The notes beneath the pieces were generated by a model that worked only from the letters and a program-made list of their open reading frames with translations, was not told the origin of the DNA and did not search any database. From positions 28,599,275 through 28,663,274 of the forward strand of contig NC_052664.1 of NCBI RefSeq assembly GCF_016802725.1: DNA of 64,000 nt, in the 5' to 3' direction. The stretch's first letter is position 1. The number at the start of each line of letters is the position of its first letter. This DNA is from Solenopsis invicta (lineage: Eukaryota; Arthropoda; Insecta; Hymenoptera; Formicidae). Shown here in pieces: positions 1 to 13,378 of this stretch. The position numbers were made by a program, and so were the translations under genes.

Positions 1-1438
1 TAGCTTCAACATTAATATAGATAATAATCAAATTAAAATAGATAATGACCAAAGACTTCTATATTGTAAGAGTAATATTGATCAGATGATAAAAGTAATT
101 TTATATATGATTTATAAGATTGTTAATATTCAATTCGTATTCGAACCTCTTAACATGTAATGTGTTCGAATTTTCAGGATTCGATTAAAAGTGATTCAAA
201 TCCGATACGAATCGAATTTTATCTTTGATTCAATTCGATTGTATTCGTAGATGTTGTTCGCACATGTCTAATTCGAAATTAATACGTAAAAATCATTCGC
301 GGTAAATTCTGCCTTTACTCACTTCATGGTTCCTGCTCTTCCACTTGCGTACAAAACGCTCGTTATTTTACTCTCATCGCAATTCGCTCATTAATGAAAC
401 CTTAATTAGGCGAGTTTGCCTTTTTATCCAAACGATAGTTACTTCCGGTTCCGCTTCCTCCAACTTCTGTGCAAATGAGCTAGCTGGGATTATTTTACCG
501 TCGCGTCGTCACAAAGTCGATTGCCCACAGAATTAGGATCATTTACTTTCAAATATCGAGAGATACAAAAATCGATAGCGATGATCTCTTTGCACCAAAA
601 CCAAAAATTACATGTTAGGAAATCATAATCAAAAGTCAAAAGTCAAAATTATTTTATTTGCTTCTCAAGAGAACGTATTTTTATTTTCCCTTTGAATAAA
701 AAATAAATAAAATCTGAAGTTTTCTTTTTTTAAATAACTTCCTGATGACAAGTTGTTGAATTCTATTGAAAAGCAATCGTGCGTGCATCGGGCAATAACT
801 ACGTCATCTATCTGGCGTCTACTCCCATCAATTTCCCTGAATCCATTAACTTATGCAACGTCCATTAAACAGACCAGTCAAAATGACAATTGCACGTCGT
901 CCTTGTATGAAATTTCCAGGAATTGATGCTCACGAGATATAAAGCATAGCTTAACATACCGTTTCGTTTTCATTTCCGTTCGCAACGTCACGTTGCTCCC
1001 GCATCTGCGATCCGTTTAAATAATTTTTGCCCCGTAATTACGTCAATTTTCGCGCTAGAAGCTAATTAAACTCCGGAGTCACGCTAGCGCCGAGCGTAGA
1101 GCAAAAAAACGTTTCTACTTTCTTAATGCAATTATTGGCTCCGCCGTGCTAAAGTATGCCGAACGATGTCCCGGTTATAAAATACGAATGATATCTGCTT
1201 TTGCCTACATTACGGCATCGTGAAAGTACGTCGGAACATGAAAACAGCGTTTCGCCGACGTGCATTTTACTACGTGAGTACTGGAGAAATCGAAAATACG
1301 TGACGACAACCGCCTATTCTCATAAATTTTATAACTATTCAAATCTCTCAATGTTTTGCGTAATCTTTGCACTATGTACCAATTCACGGATAGCAATAGT
1401 TTACAAATAACTTTCTTGTATAGAATCTATAAAAAATA

Positions 1439-1799
1439 TGTATAGAGAGAGAATGTCCTAAAATTTACGAATTAAAATACTATATAAAAGTTTCTGAAAA
1501 ATTAAGTAAAACATGTATTTTATATGAATTATTAATTTATACAAATTTTTATTTCAAACAGTATCGTTTCTCAGATTGCGTTTGGTCATGCAATCGTTAA
1601 TACTACCACACGCACCGATAGGTGTCTGTTTAAACAGATAAAGTCTATAATTGGCTAGTTTTAAATCCTTATAATTAGAAAATTTTACAGTTTGAAATAG
1701 AAATTTACAAATAACTTTTTTACTTAATTTTTCGAGAATTTTGCTATATATTCTATATAATATTTTGATTTACAAATTTCGGAACATTCTTATACGTAT
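1439..1799. repeat. Foldback element, about 360 bp
   Basis: The outer arms (about 1439-1516 and 1717-1799) are inverted copies with mismatches. The left arm reads GAATGTCCTAAAATTT and later GAAAAATTAAGTAAA; the right arm complement reads GAATGTTCCGAAATTT and later GAAAAATTAAGTAAA. It ends 17 bp before the next element. No coding capacity. Confidence 0.7.
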
Positions 1800-1816
1800 T
1801 ATTTAATGTACACGTA

Positions 1817-2043
1817 CATTGAGAAAAAGAGTTTTGTTGCATTATTTAGAAATCTGATGAATTCAACCATTACATTTTTTTAAAAACGTACAAATAAAAA
1901 ATTACCAGATTGTAGTAAAGTCTGCCAAACATTCTGATTATAAAATTCCGAGTTCTATTATAATAAACAAAAAGTTTGGTTTCACTAAAACGCACTCAGT
2001 CACGCATAATGTCTTGTTGTATAGTAAAACATTTTTTTCAGTG
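1817..2043. mobile_element. MITE, CAYTGARAAAA family, TA target site
   Basis: The left end is CATTGAGAAAAAGAG and the complement of the right end is CACTGAAAAAAATG. Both sides are flanked by TA (1815-1816 and 2044-2045). At 227 bp with no coding frame it fits a non-autonomous Tc1/mariner-type element; the superfamily call rests only on the TA flanks. Confidence 0.7.
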
Positions 2044-3474
2044 TACAGATGTGAATTGATAATACCATATATATTCATTATCCACATCATATGAAATTAT
2101 TGATTCTTTAAATTAATAGCGCGATGCTAAATGAAGAAGTTCCGATGCAACATGTTAATCTTGATAAGCGTCGCGATCGATCAATGGCGGCTATTCATCT
2201 CTGCGTCATTTCCATTTGCCAGCAACAGTTGGCTCATTTCGCCTCCGTTACAGTCATTAATTGTAACTTACAGCGCCCGAATCCCGCGTTTGTAATACAC
2301 CAACATCGCATGAAAAGTGTAACGGTGATGTGATACAGCGTGAGAACGGTGTTAAAGCAAATGCGGCGCGGTAAATACGATAATCTCCCGAGTCCGTGAA
2401 AAATTGAATTTAGAAGGAAGTGAATTCTTCACTCTTCGTACGATCAGTATCCGTTGTCGAATCGCGTCAGTCAGGCTTTCACAGATTGATCACATCGAAA
2501 GCTTTAATCGAGATTTATTAAGGTCAGTTTCTTTCAGGTAAAATCTTAATAAATTCCTCTGTAGCCGTCCCAAAACGAGAACACTTGAAAAACTCGATCA
2601 AATTTCGACATTTGTATATGCAGGGAAATTACTGACGCTCATCCGACAAAGGCTCAATGTTTCTCGCACGCAACGACACAGAGCACATCCTCTCCTTGAC
2701 GCCAGTCGTCTATCGATCACGCTAACGGGGCCGGAACCGCGTCCCTTTCGTGTGTACCGACCGTGATGTCTTCTCGTGCTTGAGCTTTCGCAAATCGTTT
2801 GCCAATCTGCCGCACGTGCATGTTCCGCTTGTCATTTCCCCTCCCTCCCACGCTCCTCGACTATGATCGCATTCTGCTCCTGATATTGGGTATCCTCCTC
2901 TCTCGCGACGGTTCGTCCTGGTCGGACTGGTGGTGCCATATCGACCTGGCCGCCGTCTAGACTAGACCTTCACCGGAATACCATGCCGATCGACCCGGCA
3001 ACGTACGGACTCCGGTACCGTTACGACGCTCGCTTTTTTTCGTCCTCGATGTACGCGCGTGGAACCTCTCGATGAGAACGGTGAAATGAAACGACCGCCG
3101 CGCCGTGACAATGTCGCGGAATGGCGAAACTCGCACGTGCACGAGAGCTCATGAATTTGTAAAAACGTATATGTACATAAAAACACATCAAAAACGTTGA
3201 AGTGACATTTTCTATATTGCCGCGGAAAGATAATATACAATTCTATGAAAATTCGAAAAATGTATATATATTGTATATAATGTGCACCAGGTGTACTAAA
3301 AAAAAATGTTTTGCTGATGTAGATAGATTTTTAATGTCCTAAAATTTATCGCTATTTTTTGTATCTGAAATGCTAAAACATTGTCACATATAAAATTTGT
3401 AGCAACAACATTTTAACATCCTTCTAGAAATTTTAGGTCTCATTACTAATTATAGCAGTTAAATTTTACAACAA

Positions 3475-3510
3475 GTATGATTGTTCATAACATGACATGA
3501 ACAATCATAC
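3475..3510. repeat. Short perfect hairpin
   Basis: Two 14-base arms, GTATGATTGTTCAT and its exact complement, flank an 8-base loop. Function unknown. Confidence 0.75.
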
Positions 3511-5829
3511 GCCACAGAAAAATTTTCTTTCTAAATTTCACAAACAGTTGAGATATAAACTCTGTTATTTGGATTGGTTAAGTACCAAACGTATATGATA
3601 TCACAATATTTGCTAATCATTTATTTATCTTGGTTAATTTTTTGGAAAAATTGTGGTTGTATTTGCAAGACAATTTTTTCGTGTTTATTGTGTGTTAATT
3701 TGTGAGTGAGAGTGTTTAATTTTCGAGTGAGTTTTCAATTTTTTTTTTTTTTGAAAATTTTCTTGCTGAAGTATTTTGCTTCGCAAACTTTGGGACACTC
3801 TGTACACAGAAAATTTTTTGCTTCACGAATAATTTTAAAATGTTTTCAGCGTTAAAATTTCAATATAATTTTACAAAAGGTACGATTATCATACAAAAAT
3901 ATTTACTATTTGTAACGCATATTATAATAAAATTAATGCAGTGCACTATTTGTATTGCGCTGAACTTAAAATAAACGCATAAAATAATTGACGAGATCTG
4001 CAAACCATTTTCTTCTAGAACATTTGCATAATTAATGGAGTATACGCTAATTCGCGAATTCTCCTGAAAATGACTTTGATCTTCGGATAATCTCCGTTAA
4101 CGAGCGAACGACGTTGTCTCTCTGATTAAGCGTACATCCCAATCGGATTTGATCTAATCTGGTTATGCAACCGAAATCGGATACTGCATCGCCCGAATGT
4201 TGGAAGAAATTTCAAAAACGACAACATACTATTTTCTCGTGAATTGGTAGCTGTGAAATACGTCCAGCTATAAAATCGTCACGTAATTCGTTCTCTGCTC
4301 TCGATACGCCGAACCTGTCGATACCAGCATTGCGAAATAACCACGTAACCGTGAGAACATAGAAAAAAAAAACTACGAAGAGATATAATAAAATATGAAC
4401 GATAGCCGTGAATGGTTATGGAATATTAAACACGGCACGAGCCATAAAGTTCGAAATTTTTCCTAAATCGGGGGAAAAAAAAATTGCGTAGCAGCTCGAG
4501 AGAAACGTAAGATGTGTAGGAGCGAACAGAGAATAAAGTCTTGTGAACGTCGCACGCTCCGGTCGTGGAAGTTATTAGGTCGAAGCCACTTCAAGAAAAA
4601 TACCGACCGACGACGAAGCGGTAGCAGGATTTTCTAGCAGCACAACCGGATATAACGAAGTATTACGACCTAAACAAGTGAATGAAGGGAGGGGGGCTTT
4701 TTGTCTCGTAATTACAGTATATTATTCCCGAACTTATTACAAGTGCAGTACATCATATAAACGCGTTTGCTTCAATGATTGCAAAAACGCATGCTATGAA
4801 GGTGACAAATTTTTCTACGAATTATATCAGGATAATTAGAAATTACGTCAAGTTTGTAAGTCCAAAACGTTAAATGTAAACATGGTCCATGTAACGCATT
4901 ATTAAATTACGCATCGCACTTATCAATTTAAGTTCTATGAAAATAATATTTGAAAATAAAAATAATACGATATTCTATTGTTGTATCTATTATTATTTTG
5001 TATCTGTTTATACATACATTTTTTATTTTTACCTAAAAGCTTACTGTAACGCTTTTTATTCTGGCTAACGTTACGAGATGTACTTTTTTAAAAATCCGTA
5101 TAAACCTTGAACTGTCCTGGTTAAATAGACCTCTATGATTTACAAACATATCCTGTAGAAGGCCGACTGCCGAAAAATATCATATGGCAAACACGTGCTT
5201 CGCTTAAAGAATGTGAGTTAGGAGAATGGATTTTCTGAAAAGATGGAGGAAAAGCCGAGGAATCCACGAGAAAAACAGATCCTTTTTTTATCCAAGATAT
5301 TTTTTGTGTTGTTATCATATAATGTGAAAGGATAAACAAGGTCGATATCGCGATTCCTGCGGCTGCTGAATATAGTAGGTCTCGCGCGTTGGATGGAAGC
5401 AACGATCTCATGAATATTTCAAAGTAAATATATTTAAGGTATATATCAAGGCAGAAAGTGGTTCCATTATAATAAACGATCGATTTTGAAGGGGTGGAGT
5501 AAAATCGATTTGAAGTATGCAGTATTTCGAGAATGAGACGTTGGAACATATCTGACAGCTGATCGACAAGGAAATTCACTTCGAGCGAACGACTAATTAG
5601 ATTAGACTGACTCTCCGCATCGAATATTCCATCCACCGTCATCCATTTATAGCTCTCCACTGTATTTCTTCTTAAATATTTTTTGTAAATGTTCCATCAA
5701 AATTTCGAAATGTGAATTAAAAACATTTGTCACATTATTCCTAGTTTTATTAGCTGTATTTATATAACTAATAATATTCCAATTTTAATTATTGTATGTG
5801 TAACGTATTCATATAAATAAAATTTTACG

Positions 5830-5832
<3 letters not shown>

Positions 5833-5861
<29 letters not shown>
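5833..5861. repeat. (CA)n microsatellite
   Basis: About 14 uninterrupted AC units. Confidence 0.95.
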
Positions 5862-5864
<3 letters not shown>

Positions 5865-8812
5865 GGGCATACACAGTACAGAAATATATTTAAAAAATTG
5901 AATTAGACTGATGTGTGAATAGCCTAAAAAATAAGAAGTGCTATTAGTCGAAAAAGATCGTGGTTCTCAATAATATTTTTTTATCAATTTTTAAATACGC
6001 ATTTTTCTATAAAAAATATAAAATTGTTATATTTTCAAAAAACGGAATAAATCACGTTATTGTTTTTTACTAAAGCAAAATATTACGTTGTTTTTATGTA
6101 AATATATTAAATAAATAGATTAAAAGTATACATTTTTAATATTATAATTGATTTAATAAACTGCAAATCAATAATCATACATCGTTATTTATATCATTCT
6201 AATATTTCATCATTCAACAATTATACAGTAATTAATAAATCATGCAGAGATTATAAGTTTTAAAGAATCCCATACATAATATCTAGTTTGTAAAAATACA
6301 TCTCTCAAATCTAAAGTCAACATCTTTCTGCGATCGATAAATCGCGAGTACACATTCCTCCTCGCTCGACCCATGTATTGGATCTCAAAATAAAGAGGCT
6401 CTAAGAGAATCTTGAGTAGCTGGGGAAGCGCAAGGTGACTGCGTCAGACCATCGATCTTTTCTTGTTTCTCATTTTTTTTTAATTAAAAGAATAAAAAAA
6501 AGATGAGAGAGAGAAGGCAACCGCCATGCCGTGAGAAGCGGTTTTGCAACGAGAGGAGAAGCGACTCACAAGTATTTCTAAAGGTACTCGACGACGTGCT
6601 CGATGAAGCCCGCGGCGAGAAGTGCTTCGCCTGCAAATAAGCCGGCATAGTTTTTTTTCTTCCTCCTTCCAATATCCGACTATGAATTTGAGCGAGCTCA
6701 TTTGATCTCGGCTAAATACTTTAACTTTGCGCAGCTACGTCATATGATAATCCACGTCGAAGTTTATAATGTGAAATAATTAATACTTTACTCTTGAAAA
6801 TAATTTTTATTCTAGAATTCCATGTGCAGATACCTTTTTCATTTCTACTTATTTTTTATTTTTGACCTTTACTTCTTAAATATTTATGTATTATGTATCT
6901 TTTAACGTGGCAGCAGCTGATGGAATCTGACAGCTCGTTAGCAAGAATGAATCACAGCTCTCTTCCTTTTCGATACACGATAAAATAGTAAACATTCTTT
7001 ACCATCGGCAAATTGCATCGACAGTTTCGTTACCGATCGTTGTTTACGCGCTCAGGAGATAAATACATTATAATACGACGAGGCAATTTATATAAGTATA
7101 CAATAAATCAATTGTTGCTGAAAAGTATGCACAAGTATTTGATCAATTATATAATTATTTAATTAAAAAACTTACAATATGGATTGTTTCGATTAAAGTG
7201 CAGTATATGTATCAAAATTATCCAATTTTTTCTTGAATTATTTTCAAAGATATCTTATCGTTATCTAATATTTTCTCAGAATTAAATATATAAAATTAAA
7301 TTAAAAAAATAGTAAGTTTTTGTATTAAAAAATATATTGATAGTAATGTAACCGAATAATAATTATTGTTTTTGATAGTGTTGCGCTTTGCTAAATTAAA
7401 ATTAACTAGATTCAGATTATAAGCTAAATTACAAATTGTTAATTTTGGATAACATTGCTATTGAGCAAATTAATTTATTTAAATATATTATATAATATAT
7501 TATATTTTATAAAATGTTTAGATAATATATATTCTATTATGTAATAAAATATATTATACATCTAAAAATTTATCTGAATAAAATTATACATAATTTTATT
7601 TTTTATCAAGATATATTAAAAACAACATTCATATTTTTTATTTCTAAACTTTAATTTTTTAAAAATAATCTATTGTTATTATCGTATTTAGAATCTCGTT
7701 TTTTGTCAATTTATAAATCGCATTTATAGAAGTATATATTTAAATCGTATTTATAAATTGCACTTGTCAAATTCTTAAATAAAGCATAATTAACCCATAC
7801 GAAATAATCCTTAATATTGGAGATTATTGTACCAGCTAATCGCAACTCAATCATATCTTCCTATCCTGATATAACGTCATCGATCAATTTCGATTAATGC
7901 AGAAATGAATCAAGATGTAATGGACAGGAAGTGAAGAATCTTTAATTGATATCGATCAGTTCTAGTTTAAGGTTATATTTATTTTTATATATGTCACATA
8001 TGTTATTTTTATATTGTCACCACAACAATTTATATTATATTACGAAAGATCACGATATTTTCGAAATCATCAAAAGTATCGGAAGATTAAAAGGAATAAT
8101 TTGCAACTTGCACATGATGCATCTAGCAGTTTAACAGCAGTATGGTTTTAAACTGCACTTTTTCGAATATGAACACATCCTACTGAGTTAAATAAAACAT
8201 AAAAATATGACATTATTAAGCGCTATAAGTTGTAAGAATTCACAAATAGTATCAAATATGAAATTGTCAACTCTTGGAAAGAACAATTCTATCTTATACA
8301 ATTATATAGTTCCAAAACGTTGTTCTAATTACTCAACTTTAGCTAATATAATAAATGCAACAATCCATAAAGCGGTAGAATGTGAAATGTAGCTTGTCGA
8401 ATTTTTTTAATTAATACGTAATTGGGAAATAGGAAAACTGGAATATCGAGGGCAGTATATCGATCTCGATCCCGCGATAGTGCGGCGCGGACAGCGATCC
8501 GATTCTTACCGATCCTGTCCGACGCAAATGCCGTTGCAACCGGCTCCAAGCAGTAAAACGAGATACACGACATATGACGGACCGAACAAACGCAATAAGT
8601 CGCCAGCTACTTTCTAGCCCGCGGCCTGGCACCGCAAAACGCACCTCCGCGCTCTTCTCGCGCGGCTTCAACGGTGTATTCGCACGCGTTCGCTGCTGCG
8701 CAAGGGAATCTTCGCCGCTGTTCCCCGCTTTTGACGAGCAGCAGGTATACGTTACGGAATAAAAGTAAAATAAGAAAAAGCATAAAGATGAGAGAGCCCG
8801 GTCTCCTCGGTG

Positions 8813-8990
8813 CCTCGGTGGTCCAAGTTGTAAGACGTCCGCACGGAATTCGGGTGATCCAAGTTCGAATCCTGGCTGAGATATTTTTTCGCAATAAAAT
8901 AATTTACAACTTTTCCGAGGGGATCCAGGGGGTATTATATATATCTCTTATAGCATTAATATTATACTATTCCGGCTTCATGACTGTGAG
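8813..8990 (+). mobile_element. tRNA-derived SINE, copy 1
   Basis: The head (8813-8882) starts CCTCGGTGGTCC, has a tRNA B-box match (AAGTTCGAATCCTGG, 8861-8875) and ends GGCTGAGA, so the ends can pair like a tRNA acceptor stem. The same head and the body that follows (ATATTTTTTCGC, then ACTTTTCCG, then TAATATT) occur in inverted orientation at 55927-56066. A shared body beyond the tRNA-like head is what separates a SINE from a tRNA gene. The 3' limit is uncertain. Confidence 0.7.
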
Positions 8991-9836
8991 ACGTTTCAAG
9001 ACGAATATGCGGCGTGCAGTTTGATTTGGAAATTGCAAAAAATTAAAAATTATTAAAAAATATATTTATTTGAAAAAAATTGTTTTCAACGTAATGACTC
9101 TTATTCTGAATATCTGAAAAGTACCTGAATACGAAAACTAAAAGAAAAGTAACACCGAACGCAAATATCTTCGTAAGAACTTCGCATCAGTCACGTAAAG
9201 TGGCTTTTATGTAATTTGCGTTACATCCTGCAAATTTCGATAGTAGGCGATCACGTGTGGGATCTTAAAATGGAGTTCAAGGGCTTTCGCTCCAAAGTGG
9301 AGCACACGAGTGTCACTTCCAGTTCTAGAAACTTAGCACACATCTCGACAGTTTGATTGACGGATATGGCCATGTTGGGTTAAAAATGCGACATGAATGA
9401 CTAACTACGATATTTCCCGTCGAAATTAAAATCCTAAACCCGACTTATCTTCAAGTCACTATTTTAATTTAAATACTTTTATTTCTTCATTTGCCAGCAA
9501 CAGCATAGAGCAAACTTATTGTTCAGAAAGAGAATGAAAATATTATATACGTGCACAATATATATGAAAATATTATATATATGAATATAGTATATACTAA
9601 CATCTTGAAATGTGAACATTGTTGTTGTATCACTGAAAATAAAAGGTCGAACGTTCTACATACGTGTAACATTTTCCTCCTATTTTTTATAATATCACAT
9701 AATTATAATGTAAATTAAGTAGTTACCGGTTATTACCAAGCGATTATGACCGAAAGGAAATTATGATTCTTTAGTAAAGTACACTCTAATTAAATAAATT
9801 ATCGTCATGCAAATAGAAAGTGCAGTTCTGTTACAA

Positions 9837-10012
9837 TTTTTAAATGCAAAGACAATTTAAAAAAAAGCAGCATCGATTTTATGATCCGTGTATCCATCAT
9901 TTATATTATACATGTATAAATAATAATTTACATAAATTTTATATAAATGATGGATACATGGTTTGTAAAATCAATGCTGTTTTTTTAAAAAAATTGTCTT
10001 TGTATTTAAAAA
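9837..10012. mobile_element. Foldback MITE, 176 bp
   Basis: Arms of about 70 bases pair almost throughout. The left begins TTTTTAAATGCAAAGACAAT, the complement of the right TTTTTAAATACAAAGACAAT, and both contain GCATTGATTTTA- and ATGGATACA-type matches. Loop AT-rich. No coding frame. Confidence 0.8.
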
Positions 10013-10018
10013 TTAATT

Positions 10019-10069
10019 AACGTTTTCTGATTTGTATGTAAACGTATACACAATAATCAGAGAACGTTT
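10019..10069. repeat. Inverted repeat next to the 9837 foldback
   Basis: AACGTTTTCTGATT pairs with AATCAGAGAACGTT across a loop of about 23 bases. Confidence 0.6.
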
Positions 10070-11225
10070 TAAACTGTTTTAAAAATATATATAAATTTCT
10101 TTTAGTAGTACATTAATTTCAATTACAGTAAAAAGCTTGCGCGTAATTTTTTCAAAAATAATTTTAAACTTTTGCCTGTTTTGGAATTTCAAGCGTATAA
10201 TCTGATATACGGTTAACATGTTACGCGAACTAATTATAATTTTAATTACTTAAAAGCGTTCCGCACATTAGTTTCAATTCTTGATTATAATAAAAATGTA
10301 CCTGTAACATTAATGTGAATCTTATCAATGAAAAGTTTGGTAAAGTTACTTGGAAATGAGAAACGCTCTTAAGTGAGGAAAGAAATGTTAGCAAATAATT
10401 TTTGTAAAATCCACTTTTAAATAAATATTTTTGAGATGAAAATATTTTTTACTCACATAACGCGTAACAAAACAGAAATTATAATTTTAACATACATATA
10501 AGATCTCCATTAATTATTTTTCCAAGAACAAGATAATCCTGAATCTAACTAATTAATTCCTATAATCCCATCGGATATCCCTATATAATAACATACAACT
10601 TTCTATAAGAGATTATTCTCAAAACTTTATAATCATCGCTGTACTTTCGTAATGACCCAAGAGACATTTAGAAATTTGCTTAAATAAAGTATGATGCTCG
10701 GTGATGGATAGAAATGTCATGTCCAAGTAACTACTGTCGCTCATCTAAGTACGGACATAAAAAGCGAGATTTCACCAAAGCTTTCCTTTACTTTTCGCCA
10801 TGTACACGCATATTGTTATCTGCGTCAAGCAGTATAGTGTATATATAGAATGCGTCGCACGCATGTCTCAGTATTGTTACATGCTTTTTTTTCCGTCACA
10901 CACAGAATAATGAAATTCGTTGGCTGTGACGAAAAAGGATTATATAATGCCTGGGATAAAAAAGTTTTTAATTTAATAAGAACGATAAAAATTGCAAAAA
11001 ACATAGACAAAATGTAACATTATGAAAGAAAAATGATTACAAATAGCGCTGATCAAAGAAGAAATACCTTTTCTGTTGTCTCTTGATATTTGAAAATAGA
11101 AAACAAAAACTTGTAGAATTTGGATTTAATTATTTGTTCTCTAAATAAACATATTAAAATTTAAAAAAAAGCAATTGCAATCTCGAGCATTTAAGTTAAA
11201 TTCATTGCATTTATTCATTTACTCA

Positions 11226-11262
11226 GTCTCTCTCTTTTTCTCTCTCTCTCTCTCTCTCTCTC
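11226..11262. repeat. (TC)n microsatellite
   Basis: A TC run with a short T-rich interruption. Confidence 0.9.
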
Positions 11263-13264
11263 ATAATGTTAAATAAATAATAATATATAAAATTTTTTTC
11301 TATATTAGTCAATCTTATTTTTTCCAAGATCCATTTACTAAATTAAAAAAATACTAGGAAAAAAGATGTATCATTTTCAAAATACTAGTTATAATCTGAT
11401 ACAATTAATTTGTTTATTTTTATATAAATAAAAAAATATACGAAATCTCATGAGAAATTCAATCAATCCTAATTTCTCTTAAAATCATTCAGCGTGACCT
11501 AATTGGCGAAACTAGAGTAAACAAGAGGATAGTAAAATCGAGTCGAAAGTATCAAGAATTTGCCGGAGTTGTCAGTGATTTGTGGCTATTAAAGTGACCA
11601 TCCTAGTAAATAAAAATGATAGGACATGCAAGAATAATAAGTTATTCGCGTCCGCCGTTTAAGGTAACAGGCAATGCCAAGATTTCAAGGTAATTCCAAG
11701 GTAATTCAAGGTGAGTACAAGATGGATGAAACCAGTGCTCCAGATCAAAGCAGCACGTTCTATTACAGAGATTGGTAGAAGAAAATGCGAACTCTATTTC
11801 AGCGAGTTTAACGGTTACAAAATGTACCGTTATTTTGCACAGTTATTGCTATTTCATTTTTCTTGTTTAACATTTTCCTGAAATTTTAATTTTCGACGTA
11901 CATGTTATGATAATATCTCCCGCTTAGCTTCGTTTTCTGTATCTTTCCGTAATCAGCACTTGATACTTTTTGATGCTACTTCGTGATTTGATAAATTCTG
12001 CCTCCCTTTTTAACATAATAGCAATATGATGAGAAATTTATGATAAAGTGCACATATATTGTTACGTATAACATATTGCGAGATTTTATCTCGCGATATA
12101 TTTTTTAGATTTTTAGATTTAGATATTTTTTAAATTTTTATAACCATTGTTATTCGTTTAAAATGTAAATTTGTTTAACATGAATGAACAAACAAGACAT
12201 AATTCATAAGAATCATTAAATTTATAAATGTTTTAATTTTTTGTCACAGGAAAGAATTTCGATGTCTTAAATTAATCGAATATTAATTTGAAATTTGATC
12301 AAAAATCTTATTGTTGATTAAATTATAGCAAATTCATATTTGTGATTTGCAAAAGAGCGAGTAGAGAAAAGCGAAGAAAGGAGCAACGATGAATTAAAGC
12401 GTGACGTTTCCAAACAATGTTCCCTTAATATTCACTCTTTTAAATACCACTAACAATAAATGAAAAGTAGTACGCAATCGTTCGATTATACGCAAGCCTA
12501 ACTGTATCCCGCGAGATAAGATCTATCTCACGATAGAAATAAACTCGTTTACGCAGCTTCGTGTCGAAGAATAACTAAAAGTTTCTTTCGCAAAAGGGCG
12601 GCTGGCTTCCTAGGGCACGATTAAAAATACTTTAATTACGTAATAGTCGCCGCCATAGCGCGGGGCCCACCGAGGCGTGAGAACTCGTGAGCTCACCGAT
12701 ATAAAAATACGAACTTTTACAGAATCACAAAGAAATAATAGAGGTCGGAGCGTGCGGTAGCTACACATTGCAGGACGCAACACGTTTCATGCTAATTACG
12801 CTCTCGGCTCGAGAACGTCAGCAGGTAAAAGGCTGCTGCACCATGGTGCCACCGGAGCCTAGTGCTCCAAGCGGGATAGTAACAGCGCCATGGTAGGCGT
12901 AGTCGTCGCGAGATATAGTGTATACACACTATAAAACACCGACGATGGCTTCGGAGCCAATCGGGCGTTTCGCTGCACCTCGCTGCGCATTTTACTTTGT
13001 ACGGTGCGCCAGTGCACAATGCTCCCGTTGTCGTAACACAGTGGGCCACGTAGGTAGACAGCCGTCTCTCTGCGGAATCGTGTGAATTACTGTTCCATAC
13101 GGCCACGTGAGCGAGACTCCGAAAAAATAAAATAAAGTCTCGCAAACGCGCGCGATATCAAATGAAAAGCACACGTTGTTGTATAAGCTGGATCTTGAAA
13201 AACAGTATGATTTCGCGAATAATGCTCGTATGTAAAAAATAAAATGCTAATCGACACTTTTGTA

Positions 13265-13378
13265 TGTCCCAGAAAGTCCACTCTAAATTTTAAGTTAAAA
13301 TAACTCTTATTTGAACTTAATAAGAACTTAAAATAAGAGATATTTTAACTTAAAATTTAGAGTGGATTTTCTGGGACA
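13265..13378. mobile_element. Near-perfect hairpin MITE, 114 bp
   Basis: Arms of about 50 bases: the left begins TGTCCCAGAAAGTCCACTC, the complement of the right begins TGTCCCAGAAAATCCACTC. Only a few mismatches separate them along TAAATTTTAAGTTAAAATA and CTCTTATTT, so a transcript would fold into one long stem. Confidence 0.85.

Larger units (their letters stand above)
2046..8812. other. Intron 3, mostly AT-rich, no exon seen
   Basis: A CpG-rich patch lies at about 2680-3150 and another at 8440-8800. A minus-strand donor match, ATCG|GTAAGAATC, lies at the low side of the latter (exon side from 8510). A possible element with CAGGTGT-like ends may span 3290-3800, too weak to call. The 175-codon minus-strand frame at 5133-5660 is discussed as a finding. 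7380-7760 is very AT-rich with short palindromes. Confidence 0.5.

Noticed and set aside
3287..3800. Element with CAGGTGT-like left end and ACACTCTGTA right end
   Set aside because: End similarity is short and imperfect, and no target duplication is visible.
8811..8883. Functional tRNA gene
   Set aside because: B box is good, but the arms do not form a full cloverleaf and the head shares a downstream body with the copy at 56 kb, so it is a SINE.
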